DNA from: JBGSQR01 sp964509295
GTDB taxonomy: Bacteria; Desulfobacterota; Desulfuromonadia; Geobacterales; Pseudopelobacteraceae
DNA length: 64,000 nt
NCBI GenBank assembly: GCA_964509295.1
Contig: CAZDWS010000003.1
Coordinates: 124,001 to 188,000, forward strand
Reading direction: 5' to 3'
The notes under the pieces are model-generated. The model worked only from the letters and a program-made list of their open reading frames with translations, was not told the DNA's origin and ran no database searches. Positions 8,225 to 17,524 of this stretch are shown here, in pieces. The translations under genes were made by a program, and so were the position numbers. How positions within the stretch are numbered: position 1 is the first letter of the stretch; each line of letters starts with the position of its first letter.

Positions 8225-9526
8225 TTAAATGTGTCTGTTATCAATAACTCTTTTTGCCTTGCCTTCGCTTCTTGTAATCGACTTTGGCTCCACAAGTTTG
8301 GCAGTACAGGTAACGCCAAGCATATCCTTGATTTCCTTCTCAATTCTCCTGGACAGTTTCTGTAATACCTTGATCTCATCAGAGAACAGACGCTCATCCA
8401 CTTCAACCTGTACTTCCAATGTATCAAGATTGTCCTTACGTTCAACAATCAGGAGGTAATGAGGCTCCACACCTTCAATACCAACCAGTACAGATTCAAT
8501 CTGGGATGGGAATATATTGACACCGCGGATGATCAGCATATCGTCTGAACGGCCGCTCATGCGGGCTATACGGGCGTGAGTCCTGCCACAGATACATGGT
8601 TCGTATGAAATACTGGTGATATCGCGTGTACGATAACGAATCAGTGGGATACCCTGTTTGGTAATTGTTGTAATAACCAGCTCACCCAGTTCACCTTCAC
8701 CCAAGCGTTCTCCTGTTTCCGGGTTGATGATTTCCGGAATGAAGTGATCTTCCCAGATATGGAGGCCACTTTTAGCCTGTACACACTCTATGGCAACACC
8801 AGGGCCCATAATTTCCGACAATCCGTAGATATCAATGGCTGTCAGGTTGAGTTTTTGTTCAATTTCTTCGCGCATCGCTTCAGACCACGGCTCTGCCCCA
8901 AAAATTCCGACTCTCAATTTCAAACTTCGGAAATCGATGCCCTCTTCATGTGCAGCCTCAGCCATAAAAAGTGAATACGAAGGGGTACAGGTCAGCACAG
9001 TAGAACCAAAATCCTGCATAATCATAATCTGTTTTTTTGTATTGCCACCGGAGATAGGAATAACGGAAGCACCAAGGCGTTCGGCACCGTAATGTGCGCC
9101 AAGTCCACCGGTAAACAGCCCATAACCATAGGCATTATGAATAATATCGCCTTTATGGGCACCGGCAGAAACAAATGAGCGGGCCATCAGTTCGGACCAG
9201 ACAGTAATATCATTTGCCGTATAGCCGACTACGGTCGGTTTTCCGGTAGTTCCACTGGAGGCATGAATTCGAACAATTTCTTCCATAGGTGATGCAAACA
9301 GGTCATAGGGATAGGAATCGCGCATATTCTGTTTAGTTGTAAAAGGCAGGCTCTGCAGATCTTCCAAAGATTTCAGGTTAGATATCTTGACTCCAGCCTT
9401 AGCAAAAGATTCACGATAAAACGGTACGTTGCTATTTACTCTTTTAAGTACATCTTCAAGCCGTTTAAACTGGATAGCCTCCAGTGCAGGCCTGGGTAAC
9501 GTTTCAAATTCCTCGTTAAAAAACAT
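8225..9526 (-). CDS. Phenylacetate-CoA ligase-like AMP-forming enzyme
   Basis: Adenylate-forming acyl-CoA ligase of the PaaK family, 433 residues, the family's usual length. The ATP-binding motif S-S-G-T-T-G-K-P begins at residue 90. D-I-Y-G-L-S-E-I-M-G-P-G is the A5 motif and Y-R-T-R-D-I-T the A7/A8 region; the C-terminal lid contains S-E-G-K-A-K-R-V. The enzyme joins an aryl or acyl acid to CoA with ATP cleavage to AMP. Next to indolepyruvate:ferredoxin oxidoreductase, whose product is an arylacetyl-CoA, it could activate the free acids or salvage them. The exact substrate is uncertain. Confidence 0.86.
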   Translation of the reverse strand: MFFNEEFETLPRPALEAIQFKRLEDVLKRVNSNVPFYRESFAKAGVKISNLKSLEDLQSLPFTTKQNMRDSYPYDLFASPMEEIVRIHASSGTTGKPTVVGYTANDITVWSELMARSFVSAGAHKGDIIHNAYGYGLFTGGLGAHYGAERLGASVIPISGGNTKKQIMIMQDFGSTVLTCTPSYSLFMAEAAHEEGIDFRSLKLRVGIFGAEPWSEAMREEIEQKLNLTAIDIYGLSEIMGPGVAIECVQAKSGLHIWEDHFIPEIINPETGERLGEGELGELVITTITKQGIPLIRYRTRDITSISYEPCICGRTHARIARMSGRSDDMLIIRGVNIFPSQIESVLVGIEGVEPHYLLIVERKDNLDTLEVQVEVDERLFSDEIKVLQKLSRRIEKEIKDMLGVTCTAKLVEPKSITRSEGKAKRVIDNRHI

Positions 9527-9565
9527 ACCTGATCTACCTCACAATAAAAGTAATTGCAGTAATCA

Positions 9566-10144
9566 TTACAGTGAACGACCTTCAAGAAAAGCCTTTTGAT
9601 TCACAGCCAAAACCCGTGCAGGCACCATTTTTTCCAGGGCCTGCATCCAGTATTGTTCTTCAATATCAAGACGCCTGGAAACTGCGCCCAAAAGAACAGT
9701 ATTAGCGGTCCTGACATTTCCTGCCTCTTCTGCTATTTTTTGACCGTCAACCAGAAGAAAATCAGGGAAACGGGCTTTGATGGATTCTGCCAACCCAACC
9801 GGATAAATATCATTACCCATCAGAATAGATGGTGGTGATATTTGTAAATCATTGGCCACAACGGCTCCGGCAGGCTTTAATAATGAAAGTGAACGATACG
9901 TTTCCATCAATTCAAATCCGAACAGAATGTCCCCCTCACCCTCTGGAACTATTGGTGAAAAGACCTCTTTACCGTAACGCACATGTGACACAACACTGCC
10001 GCCCCGTTGGGACATCCCGTGAATTTCACTCTTTTTTACATCGAAGCCGGACAGCATGGCAGCCTCGGCAAGGATTTCAGAAGCCAGGAGAATTCCCTGC
10101 CCACCTACTCCAACAAGAAGTATGTTGGTAATTTGAGTCTTCAT
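9566..10144 (-). CDS. iorB: Indolepyruvate:ferredoxin oxidoreductase beta subunit
   Basis: Gamma-domain type subunit (192 residues) of the 2-oxoacid:ferredoxin oxidoreductase family. Residues 8-22 contain I-L-L-V-G-V-G-G-Q-G-I-L-L-A-S, and K-K-S-E-I-H-G-M-S-Q-R-G-G-S-V follows at about 37-51; both are diagnostic for IorB/PorG. With IorA it oxidatively decarboxylates aryl pyruvates from aromatic amino acid transamination to aryl-acetyl-CoA, reducing ferredoxin. The start ATG overlaps the iorA stop by one base (TAATG), so the two subunits are translationally coupled. Confidence 0.91.
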   Translation of the reverse strand: MKTQITNILLVGVGGQGILLASEILAEAAMLSGFDVKKSEIHGMSQRGGSVVSHVRYGKEVFSPIVPEGEGDILFGFELMETYRSLSLLKPAGAVVANDLQISPPSILMGNDIYPVGLAESIKARFPDFLLVDGQKIAEEAGNVRTANTVLLGAVSRRLDIEEQYWMQALEKMVPARVLAVNQKAFLEGRSL

Positions 10145-11925
10145 TATTTAATCCTCCCGATTGCATCAAATTTGCAAAGCTGACGACAGACATCGCAGCC
10201 AGTGCAAAGCAGAGGGTCTATATAAGCCTTGCCCTTGTTTCCATCGCCTGGACGCCATTCAATAGCTGGACATCCTATTTTGAGACAGGCACGGCAACCG
10301 ACACACTTATCCTCTGTAACCTCAAGGGCGGTTTCACGCTGAAAAACACCATCCCGCTTAACAAGCACGCATGGTTTATCAGTAATAATTACCGAGGGTT
10401 CTGGACGGTTCATCTCTTCCTGAATCACCCTGCGTGTCTGCTCCAGGTCAAATGGATCGATAAGACGAATGTTTTTTACCCCCAATGCTTTACAGAGCAG
10501 TGGGAAATCAATGCGATTGGTAGGATTATCCATCAGGGTGAATCCGGAAGCAGGATTATCCTGGCGACCGGTCATGGCGGTAATGCGGTTATCCAGAATA
10601 ATAACCGTTGCAGGTGCCTGGTTGTAAACCATATCCATCAGACCATTGATACCGGTATGCAGGAAGGTGGAATCACCTATCACGGCAACAACTTTTTTCT
10701 GTTCTTCAGGGGAAATAACTTTTGTTACACCGGTTGCCATACCGATGGATGCGCCCATACAAATGCAGGTATCCATTGCGGAAAGTGGCGGCAGAAATCC
10801 GAGAGTATAGCAGCCGATATCTCCTGACACATAGGCTTTGAGTTGATTTAAAGTATAAAAGACGCCGCGATGTGGGCACCCTGGACACATATTGGGAGGA
10901 CGTGGTGGCATTTTAGCCGGGGTTGTTTCAGTGACTGGCGCCAGGGCGACTGATGTTGCTATCCCGATACTTGAAAAAGCTTTGTTAATGCGATCTGGTG
11001 TAAGCTCTCCGCAAAGAGAAAAGATTTCCTTGCCGGTTACGGCAATTCCCATCGCCTTGACCTGTTCTTCAATAAACGGATCAAGTTCTTCCACAACGAA
11101 CAAACGCTCAACCTTGGAAGCAAATTCACGAATCAGGGCATGCGGTAATGGATGTACCATTCCCAATTTAAGTGTTGAAGCTTCCGGCAGTACTTCACGC
11201 ACATACTGGAAACATGCACCGGATGTAATGATACCGATATTTGAGTCACGTAGTTCCATTCTGTTGATCGCCATTGTGGAGCCATCTGCTGAAAGCTTGA
11301 CAATGCGTTCTTCAACCAGAGGATGGCGCACCTTGGCGTTACCGGGCAACATAACCAGCTTGGCAGCATTTTTGGTTAATTTAGGTTCGGGCAAACCAGT
11401 CACCGGTTCATCAAGGTGAACTATTGATTTACTGTGGGAAATACGTGTAGTTGTACGCAGCATCACCGGAGTGTCATATTTTTCAGACAATTCAAATGCA
11501 AGCCTGGTGAAATCTTTGCATTCCTGTGAATCAGACGGCTCCAACATCGGCACCTTGGCAAACTTGGCATAATTACGATTATCCTGCTCATTCTGAGAAG
11601 AATGCATTTCAGGATCATCAGCAGAAACAAGAACCAGTCCGCCATTAACGCCGGTGTAAGACAAAGTAAACAGTGGATCTGCAGCAACATTAATACCAAC
11701 ATGCTTCATGGTGACCAATGCTCTGCCACCACCAAAGCTGGCACCGATTCCCACTTCCAGGGCAACTTTTTCATTTGGTGCCCAGGAGGAATTAATTGAC
11801 TTGTAATTAATCGTATTTTCCAGAATTTCAGTGGAGGGGGTACCGGGATATGCACAGGCCACACGACATCCTGATTCAAAAGCACCACGGGCAATAGCTT
11901 CGTTTCCTGACAGAATTTCTTTCAT
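10144..11925 (-). CDS. iorA: Indolepyruvate:ferredoxin oxidoreductase alpha subunit
   Basis: Catalytic subunit, 593 residues. The N-terminal pyrimidine-binding domain begins L-S-G-N-E-A-I-A-R-G-A. The middle has N-M-C-P-G-C-P-H-R-G and the TPP-binding region with G-D-S-T-F-L-H-T-G-I. The C-terminus carries two ferredoxin-type motifs, C-V-G-C-R-A-C-L-K-I-G-C-P and C-T-G-C-D-V-C-R-Q-L-C, for two [4Fe-4S] clusters. It is oxygen-sensitive chemistry typical of anaerobes. It is first in the operon, with a good promoter 48 bases upstream of the ATG; the ribosome-binding site itself is weak. Confidence 0.93.
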   Translation of the reverse strand: MKEILSGNEAIARGAFESGCRVACAYPGTPSTEILENTINYKSINSSWAPNEKVALEVGIGASFGGGRALVTMKHVGINVAADPLFTLSYTGVNGGLVLVSADDPEMHSSQNEQDNRNYAKFAKVPMLEPSDSQECKDFTRLAFELSEKYDTPVMLRTTTRISHSKSIVHLDEPVTGLPEPKLTKNAAKLVMLPGNAKVRHPLVEERIVKLSADGSTMAINRMELRDSNIGIITSGACFQYVREVLPEASTLKLGMVHPLPHALIREFASKVERLFVVEELDPFIEEQVKAMGIAVTGKEIFSLCGELTPDRINKAFSSIGIATSVALAPVTETTPAKMPPRPPNMCPGCPHRGVFYTLNQLKAYVSGDIGCYTLGFLPPLSAMDTCICMGASIGMATGVTKVISPEEQKKVVAVIGDSTFLHTGINGLMDMVYNQAPATVIILDNRITAMTGRQDNPASGFTLMDNPTNRIDFPLLCKALGVKNIRLIDPFDLEQTRRVIQEEMNRPEPSVIITDKPCVLVKRDGVFQRETALEVTEDKCVGCRACLKIGCPAIEWRPGDGNKGKAYIDPLLCTGCDVCRQLCKFDAIGRIK

Positions 11926-11972
11926 AGCCGCTTTCTCAATGATGTATTTGGGATATGGTATAAAGTCTTGGC

Positions 11973-12001
11973 ACTATACTAAAACCATTGGTGGATTGCA
12001 A
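11973..12001 (-). promoter_or_regulatory. Sigma-70 promoter for the ior-liv operon
   Basis: On the minus strand TTGCAA (11996-12001) and TATAGT (11973-11978) are separated by exactly 17 bases. Predicted transcription start is near 11966, leaving a leader of about 40 bases before the iorA ATG. No other equally good promoter was noticed in the run down to rlmB, so this probably drives the whole operon, with possible internal promoters in the livK region. Confidence 0.6.
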
Positions 12002-12063
12002 ATCGTTTGAAAATTAATTTGCTTCGAATTTATAATTCTTAAACAACTGCAGAGTGAAATCTG

Positions 12064-12092
12064 TTGCCAATTTGGAGACGCTTGCCTATAAT
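12064..12092 (+). promoter_or_regulatory. Sigma-70 promoter for tmk-holB-ricT-metG
   Basis: TTGCCA (12064-12069) and a perfect TATAAT (12087-12092) are separated by 17 bases. Predicted start is near 12099, giving a short leader of about 22 bases to the GTG at 12122. It is divergent from the iorA promoter, with about 60 bases between the two -35 elements. Confidence 0.7.
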
Positions 12093-12121
12093 TCAGCATT
12101 TAAGAAAATGTGGAGATATCT

Positions 12122-12775
12122 GTGGGCTATTTTATTACCTTTGAAGGCGTCGAAGGTTGCGGCAAAACGACACAAATCAAAATTTTAGGAGAGTACCTGA
12201 AATCTCTCGGCCACCGGGTTGTTTTAACCCGTGAGCCTGGTGGCTGCCCAATTGCCGATAAAATAAGGGCGATACTGCTGGATGCCGATAATTGTGGCAT
12301 GGTTCCCTTGGCAGAGTTGCTTTTATATGCTGCAGCCCGAGCTCAACATGTGGCTGAAGTAATTATTCCGGCAATTAATTCCGGTTGCGTTGTTCTCTGT
12401 GACCGTTTTACCGATGCCACAATTGCCTACCAGAGCGCCGGACGTGGAATTGATTTGAATACAATTAAGACATTGAACCAATTGGCATGTCAGTCTGTGA
12501 AACCTGATCTGACAATACTGATCGATTGCGACGCTGAAACAGGTGTCAAACGTGCCCGACAAAGAATTGAGTCCGTCTCCGGACCACGCGAGGAACGATT
12601 TGAACTGGAAGCGATGGAATTCCACCATCGTGTCCGGGAAGGATATCTGGCTTTGGCAAATCAGGAAGCAGATCGCTTTCTTTTGGTGGATGGCAACAAC
12701 AGCATAGAGACTCTTTCAAAAAATATTGCTGATCAGATCACTCCATATATGAAGAATCAAAATCATGCCGTTTAA
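12122..12775 (+). CDS. tmk: Thymidylate kinase
   Basis: Phosphorylates dTMP to dTDP. The product of 217 residues begins with the P-loop F-E-G-V-E-G-C-G-K-T-T at about 6-16, followed by T-R-E-P-G-G, the C-D-R-F-T-D-A-T-I-A-Y-Q-S-A-G-R-G substrate region and a LID segment containing R-A-R-Q-R. I chose the GTG at 12122 because GGAG lies 7 bases upstream and it gives the normal family N-terminus; a GTG at 12110 would include that ribosome-binding site in the coding region. The 3' end overlaps holB by 11 bases. Confidence 0.93.
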   Translation: MGYFITFEGVEGCGKTTQIKILGEYLKSLGHRVVLTREPGGCPIADKIRAILLDADNCGMVPLAELLLYAAARAQHVAEVIIPAINSGCVVLCDRFTDATIAYQSAGRGIDLNTIKTLNQLACQSVKPDLTILIDCDAETGVKRARQRIESVSGPREERFELEAMEFHHRVREGYLALANQEADRFLLVDGNNSIETLSKNIADQITPYMKNQNHAV

Positions 12776-13745
12776 TGAAATTATTGGACATGAACGTAAT
12801 CTGGAGATCTTCAAGAGGTCTCTAAAAGCCGGTAAAATGGCTCATGCCTATATCTTTGAAGGTGTGCCCGGGTCCGGTCGCAAAAAAACCGCACTGGCTC
12901 TTATTCAAGCACTATTCTGCAAAGAAATGGATGATGATGCCTGCGGAATCTGTTCTTCCTGCCGTAAAGTGGCTGCTGGCAACCATGGTGATATCCATTT
13001 TGTAGAACCGCTACCAGACAAACGGGATATCAGTATTGCCCAGCTGAGAGACTTGCAGCGTGAACTTGCTTTGCGGCCCTATGAAGCCTCAAGAAAAGCC
13101 TGTATCATGGAACCTGCCGAAAGAATGAATACCAATTCGGCAAATTCGTTTCTTAAAACACTGGAAGAACCTCCAGGCAACGCAATAATTATACTGCTGA
13201 CAGAAAATGCAGATATTCTGTTACCGACTATCAGGTCTCGTTGTCAACTTGTACGATTTGCCCCTTTGTCATCTGAACATATTTGCCAGCTTCTTGAAAA
13301 TCGTGGACTGGAATCCGTATCCGCTTCTCTGATTGCCCAGATGGCTGATGGAAGTATGCAAAGAGCTTTGGAGCTCGATAATGACGCGCTTAATGAGCGT
13401 AGAGAGACGCTTCTTAAACACATAACATCTCTATCCATAGATAAAATTGTAACGGTTTTCGATGCATCAGAAGCCTTGAGCGGAAATCGGGATGAAACAC
13501 TGGAATCACTTGACATTCTGCTTTCAATTATTCGGGATGTGGTTCATCTTTCCGTCGGCTGTGGTGAAATCATAAATAACTCTATCCGCCCTACTCTGGA
13601 TCAACTGGTGTCCCGGCTGAATCTGGAGCGTTCCATGCAGATAATTGACCAGATTCTTGAAACAAGGCGATCGGTGCAGCGTAATGCCAATGCAAAACTG
13701 GCACTAGATCATCTCTTTATGAGATTTGCCTCAATAATAGCTTAA
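12765..13745 (+). CDS. holB: DNA polymerase III delta' subunit
   Basis: Clamp-loader subunit, 326 residues, AAA+ fold. It starts F-N-E-I-I-G-H-E-R-N; G-V-P-G-S-G-R-K-K-T is a modified P-loop as usual in delta'. A four-cysteine zinc module follows (C-K-E-M-D-D-D-A-C-G-I-C-S-S-C), and the SRC motif appears as T-I-R-S-R-C-Q-L. The order tmk-holB-ricT is the same as in Firmicutes such as Bacillus subtilis (there with yaaQ and yaaR between), which supports the assignment. Confidence 0.92.
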   Translation: MPFNEIIGHERNLEIFKRSLKAGKMAHAYIFEGVPGSGRKKTALALIQALFCKEMDDDACGICSSCRKVAAGNHGDIHFVEPLPDKRDISIAQLRDLQRELALRPYEASRKACIMEPAERMNTNSANSFLKTLEEPPGNAIIILLTENADILLPTIRSRCQLVRFAPLSSEHICQLLENRGLESVSASLIAQMADGSMQRALELDNDALNERRETLLKHITSLSIDKIVTVFDASEALSGNRDETLESLDILLSIIRDVVHLSVGCGEIINNSIRPTLDQLVSRLNLERSMQIIDQILETRRSVQRNANAKLALDHLFMRFASIIA

Positions 13746-13768
13746 CCATTAGTATACAGGAGGTTTTT

Positions 13769-14872
13769 TTGCCACGTATTGTCAGTATACAATTTAACAC
13801 AGCCGGTAAACTATACGATTTTAACGCCGGTACTCTGGATGTTTCACCTAGAGACAAGGTTGTAGTGGAAACGGAACGCGGCATCAGTGTCGGTACAGTT
13901 CTCAGTATTCCAAAAGAAATCAGTGAGTCCGAAGCAAATCCCGGCCTGGTAACAATTCGACGTTTAGCAACCCAGGCTGACCTTGATACTTTAAAACAAA
14001 ATGAAGTTAAAGAAAAAGAAGCTTACGAATTTTGCAACCGTCGTATTATTGAGCGAAACATGCAGATGAAGCTGGTTCGAGTTGAATACCTTTTCGACGG
14101 TAGCAAATCCATATTCTTTTTTACAGCAGATGGCCGGGTTGATTTTCGTGATCTGGTCAAAGACCTGGCCCATGCCTTTCATACGCGCATCGAAATGCGA
14201 CAGATCGGAGTACGTGACGAGTCAAAAATGATCGGTGGAATTGGCATTTGCGGCAGGGAGCTTTGTTGTTGCTCTTTCTTACGTGACTTTCAGCCGGTTT
14301 CAGTTAAAATGGCCAAGGAACAGAATCTGGCATTAAACCCAACCAAAATATCAGGTCAGTGCGGACGTCTATTATGCTGTCTGGATTACGAATACAGCAC
14401 CTATTGCAGTTTGCGCAAAACCTTCCCCAAAAGCGGTAAACGAGTCAATACAGTTGCAGTCAGCGGCATTGTGGAAAAAATGAATATCCTGACCGGCAAC
14501 ATCAGCCTGAGGATGGACGACGGCAAAATTGTCAATATCAAAAGAGCTGAAATAACCAGTGAATCAGCTGCAATTGAAAATATACCCAAGAAAAACGATA
14601 ACCCTGCAGATTCTCTGACCAATTTCAAGGCGCGTGAGAACAGAGGTAACCGTCCTGAACGTACCGCATCCAAACCACAACCAGAGCAAGCCGAATCAAA
14701 GAAAACAGAAGCACCTATAGCCGTAAAAGAAACAGAAAAAGTGACTCAAAAAACTGATGGGCAACAAAAAACAGGCCGTAAAAAAAACCGTTCACGTAAA
14801 CACGGTCATCGCAAACCTGCCGGTGATAGTACAAACAACACAAGCGGACCAAATACAGCCCCAAGCAAATAA
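13769..14872 (+). CDS. ricT: PSP1-domain protein, RicT (YaaT) family
   Basis: PSP1 C-terminal domain protein. The conserved part (about residues 1-265) contains the Cys clusters G-I-C-G-R-E-L-C-C-C-S-F-L and G-Q-C-G-R-L-L-C-C-L-D-Y, which in B. subtilis RicT help hold iron-sulfur clusters in a complex that affects RNA processing. RicA and RicF partners are not in the window. The start is a TTG at 13769 with AGGAGG about 6 bases upstream. The last 100 residues are a low-complexity K/N/P/T-rich tail ending in a basic stretch; such a tail could bind RNA. The role in this organism is inferred. Confidence 0.82.
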   Translation: MPRIVSIQFNTAGKLYDFNAGTLDVSPRDKVVVETERGISVGTVLSIPKEISESEANPGLVTIRRLATQADLDTLKQNEVKEKEAYEFCNRRIIERNMQMKLVRVEYLFDGSKSIFFFTADGRVDFRDLVKDLAHAFHTRIEMRQIGVRDESKMIGGIGICGRELCCCSFLRDFQPVSVKMAKEQNLALNPTKISGQCGRLLCCLDYEYSTYCSLRKTFPKSGKRVNTVAVSGIVEKMNILTGNISLRMDDGKIVNIKRAEITSESAAIENIPKKNDNPADSLTNFKARENRGNRPERTASKPQPEQAESKKTEAPIAVKETEKVTQKTDGQQKTGRKKNRSRKHGHRKPAGDSTNNTSGPNTAPSK

Positions 14873-14911
14873 TTAATTTAAACCTTATAAACAATATTCC
14901 AGGAGCAAAAG

Positions 14912-16438
14912 ATGAAACCACCATTCTACGTCACTACGCCCATATATTACGTCAATGATGTGCCGCACATCGGTCATGCCTACACAACCGTTGCTGCAGA
15001 CGTACTTGCCCGCTACAAAAGAATGATGGGTTTTGATGTCTACTTCCTTACAGGTAGTGACGAACATGGCCAGAAAGTAGAAAAAGCTGCCACTACTGCC
15101 GGAGAAACACCTTTGGAACTTGCTGACCGTGTTGTAAAGCGTTTCCAGGCTCTTTGGGAACGACTGGGCATATCCAATGATGACTTTATCAGGACAACTC
15201 AGGAACGCCATAAAAAGGGTGTTTCACATATTTTTACCGATATTCTGAATAAGGGCGATATATATCTGGGTGAATATGAAGACTGGTACTGCACACCCTG
15301 CGAAACCTTCTGGACGGAAACACAGCTGCTTGAGGGACGCTGCCCGGACTGTAACCGCCCGGTTGAAAAGCTGAAAGAAGAATCATATTTTTTCCGCATG
15401 AGCAAATATCAGGAGCAACTGCTGGCTCATATCGAAGCTAATCCCGATTTTATACAGCCAAAGAGCAAGCGCAACGAAATCATCTCATTCATAAAAGAAG
15501 GTCTGCGTGACCTTTCAGTTTCCCGCACAACCTTCACCTGGGGAATTCCGGTTCCTGGAAATGAAAAACATGTCATATACGTCTGGTTTGACGCTCTTTC
15601 CAACTATATGACAGCTCTTGGATACCCTGAGGACACAAAAGAATTCAAACAGTACTGGCCGGCCAGTGTTCATCTGATCGGCAAGGACATTCTGCGTTTT
15701 CATGCTGTCTACTGGCCCACATTCCTCATGGCCGCAGGTCTGCCACTCCCTGAAAAAGTTTTTGCTCACGGCTGGTGGACAGTTGAAGGGCAGAAAATGA
15801 GCAAAAGTCTGCAGAATGTGGTTGAACCAAACATGCTGATCGACAAATACGGTGTTGATGTTGTCAGGTATTTCCTGCTGCGCGAAGTGCCATTTGGCCT
15901 GGATGGTGATTTTTCACACACAGCACTTGTGCAGCGACTCAACTCTGACCTGGCCAACGACATCGGAAACCTGCTCAGCCGCTCCACAGCCATGACTGTC
16001 AAATACTATGACGGAATTCTTCCTGCACCAGCAGAACTTCAGGAAATTGATCTGGCACTGAAGAAAAAAACCGAAGACATGATTGTGAATGTTGCAACTC
16101 ACATGAATGATCTTGCGTTCAGCAAAACCCTGCAATCCATCTGGGACGTTATTTCCGCCGGCAATAAATACATTGACGAAACAGCACCATGGACACTGGC
16201 AAAGGATCCAACACAGAAAGACCGTCTGGCAACAGTAATGTATTGCCTGCTGGAATCACAGCGGATTATCCACATAATTTTATCTGCCTTCCTGCCTGGC
16301 ACAACGGAAAAAGCCTTGTGTTCATTGGGGTACACCGGTGAAATATCTAAAGAGGCGTTTGTATGGGGTGGTTTAACGGCTGGAACAAAAGTTATTAAGG
16401 CAGAGGCTCTGTTTCCGAGGTTTGAGGAGAAGGAGTAG
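14912..16438 (+). CDS. metG: Methionyl-tRNA synthetase
   Basis: Charges tRNA-Met. The product of 508 residues has the Rossmann N-terminus Y-V-T-T-P-I-Y-Y-V-N-D-V-P-H-I-G-H-A-Y (HIGH), a zinc knuckle C-T-P-C plus C-P-D-C in the connective domain, and K-M-S-K-S at about residues 294-298. It is the short type without the C-terminal EMAP/tRNA-binding domain. The site ccaggag precedes the ATG. No terminator is obvious in the AT-rich 243 bases that follow. Confidence 0.95.
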   Translation: MKPPFYVTTPIYYVNDVPHIGHAYTTVAADVLARYKRMMGFDVYFLTGSDEHGQKVEKAATTAGETPLELADRVVKRFQALWERLGISNDDFIRTTQERHKKGVSHIFTDILNKGDIYLGEYEDWYCTPCETFWTETQLLEGRCPDCNRPVEKLKEESYFFRMSKYQEQLLAHIEANPDFIQPKSKRNEIISFIKEGLRDLSVSRTTFTWGIPVPGNEKHVIYVWFDALSNYMTALGYPEDTKEFKQYWPASVHLIGKDILRFHAVYWPTFLMAAGLPLPEKVFAHGWWTVEGQKMSKSLQNVVEPNMLIDKYGVDVVRYFLLREVPFGLDGDFSHTALVQRLNSDLANDIGNLLSRSTAMTVKYYDGILPAPAELQEIDLALKKKTEDMIVNVATHMNDLAFSKTLQSIWDVISAGNKYIDETAPWTLAKDPTQKDRLATVMYCLLESQRIIHIILSAFLPGTTEKALCSLGYTGEISKEAFVWGGLTAGTKVIKAEALFPRFEEKE

Positions 16439-16681
16439 CAATATCAAGTAGAAGTTAAATTAATATTTGTATATATATTAAAAAACGGAATCCGCATCAC
16501 ATAGTCCAACTTAAATAACTTAAAAGAAGTGTATCATCATACAAATCGGTTAAGTACCAAACTGTATTAAATAATGACGCATCAATCATACATTCATTTA
16601 TAAGTTACTACTGAAAAAATATTTTTTACACAATAACCACAACAGTACAAAGAATATGCAGTGAAAAAATTAATTTCCATT

Positions 16682-17524
16682 TCACTTAATATGTTTATTT
16701 CTATTTTTCTGGACCGGTAGATTTGGTTGTTCCAAACTTAGTATAGGTGGTTTCCATACTAACTTGAAATTGTCATCCAGTTTTGGCAATTCATCTAAAT
16801 AATGTGGGATAAGTTCTTGCAGAGATTCCAAATCGTTATTGTGCTTATTTCTATAAGAATCAAGCGCAGCTTGAACCTTGAGTGCTTTGTTTAAGTTCTC
16901 TATATTGCGTCGATAGCGTTTTTTAACATATTCATTTTGCTCGGTATTTAACATGGCCTGAAGCATTGTCCGGCCCGCAAATAAATTTCCGCCGCGCGCC
17001 ATCAGTGTGCCTGCAAAGTGCCCGAACCAGGGGGGAGCTTTGGGATTTTTGGATAATGAGAATAACAATTCACCAGCTTTTACCGGTTCATCCATATAAT
17101 AGAAGTAATTAAAAGCTTGGAAGAATGGAAAGTATAAAATATCAGGATGCGCTGCAACTGCACGGTTATGAATGTCGTTAGCCTGTTGGGCGTATTCAGG
17201 AGAAATGGAAGCCAGATATGACTGGCAATAATGATATGAATCTATAAAGTCAGGGTATAGACTTGTCATTACATCAAAATTCTGAGCCATACTTTCGGCA
17301 TAACTCAATTTATCTACTCCGTGTAATGGACCACCTGAAAAAATGGCTACTTTGACGAATAGTGAAAAAGCGACCATTTGTTGTGCATATCCGCTGGCAA
17401 TTTTTAATACAGATGCCGGAGCGGCTGGAGAAAGGTAATAATCGGACCACTCACCTTTACTTTTATGCTGAGACCAAACCGCAACATAAAAAAACAATAA
17501 TATAGTTGCAACGTATTTTTTCAC
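16682..17524 (-). CDS. Unknown 280-residue protein after an ABC transporter
   Basis: I do not recognise a named family. There is an N-terminal membrane or signal segment (about residues 4-17) with no lipobox and no cysteines in the protein, then a mostly helical body of about 200 residues with patterns suggestive of TPR-like helix pairs, and a basic C-terminus. The start is a GTG that overlaps the stop of the ABC permease gene as GTGA, so it is translationally coupled and probably works with that transporter. Related loci next to pilA in Geobacter also combine an ABC ATPase, a permease and a TPR-like protein. Function unknown. Confidence 0.6.
   Translation of the reverse strand: MKKYVATILLFFYVAVWSQHKSKGEWSDYYLSPAAPASVLKIASGYAQQMVAFSLFVKVAIFSGGPLHGVDKLSYAESMAQNFDVMTSLYPDFIDSYHYCQSYLASISPEYAQQANDIHNRAVAAHPDILYFPFFQAFNYFYYMDEPVKAGELLFSLSKNPKAPPWFGHFAGTLMARGGNLFAGRTMLQAMLNTEQNEYVKKRYRRNIENLNKALKVQAALDSYRNKHNNDLESLQELIPHYLDELPKLDDNFKLVWKPPILSLEQPNLPVQKNRNKHIK

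Noticed and set aside
10892..11419. A 175-codon plus-strand frame inside iorA
   Set aside because: Shadow of a conserved gene; composition follows the complement of iorA codons.
16439..16681. Possible tRNA or small RNA in the AT-rich gap after metG
   Set aside because: No cloverleaf, no GC-rich stem with T tract and no promoter pair that I could see.
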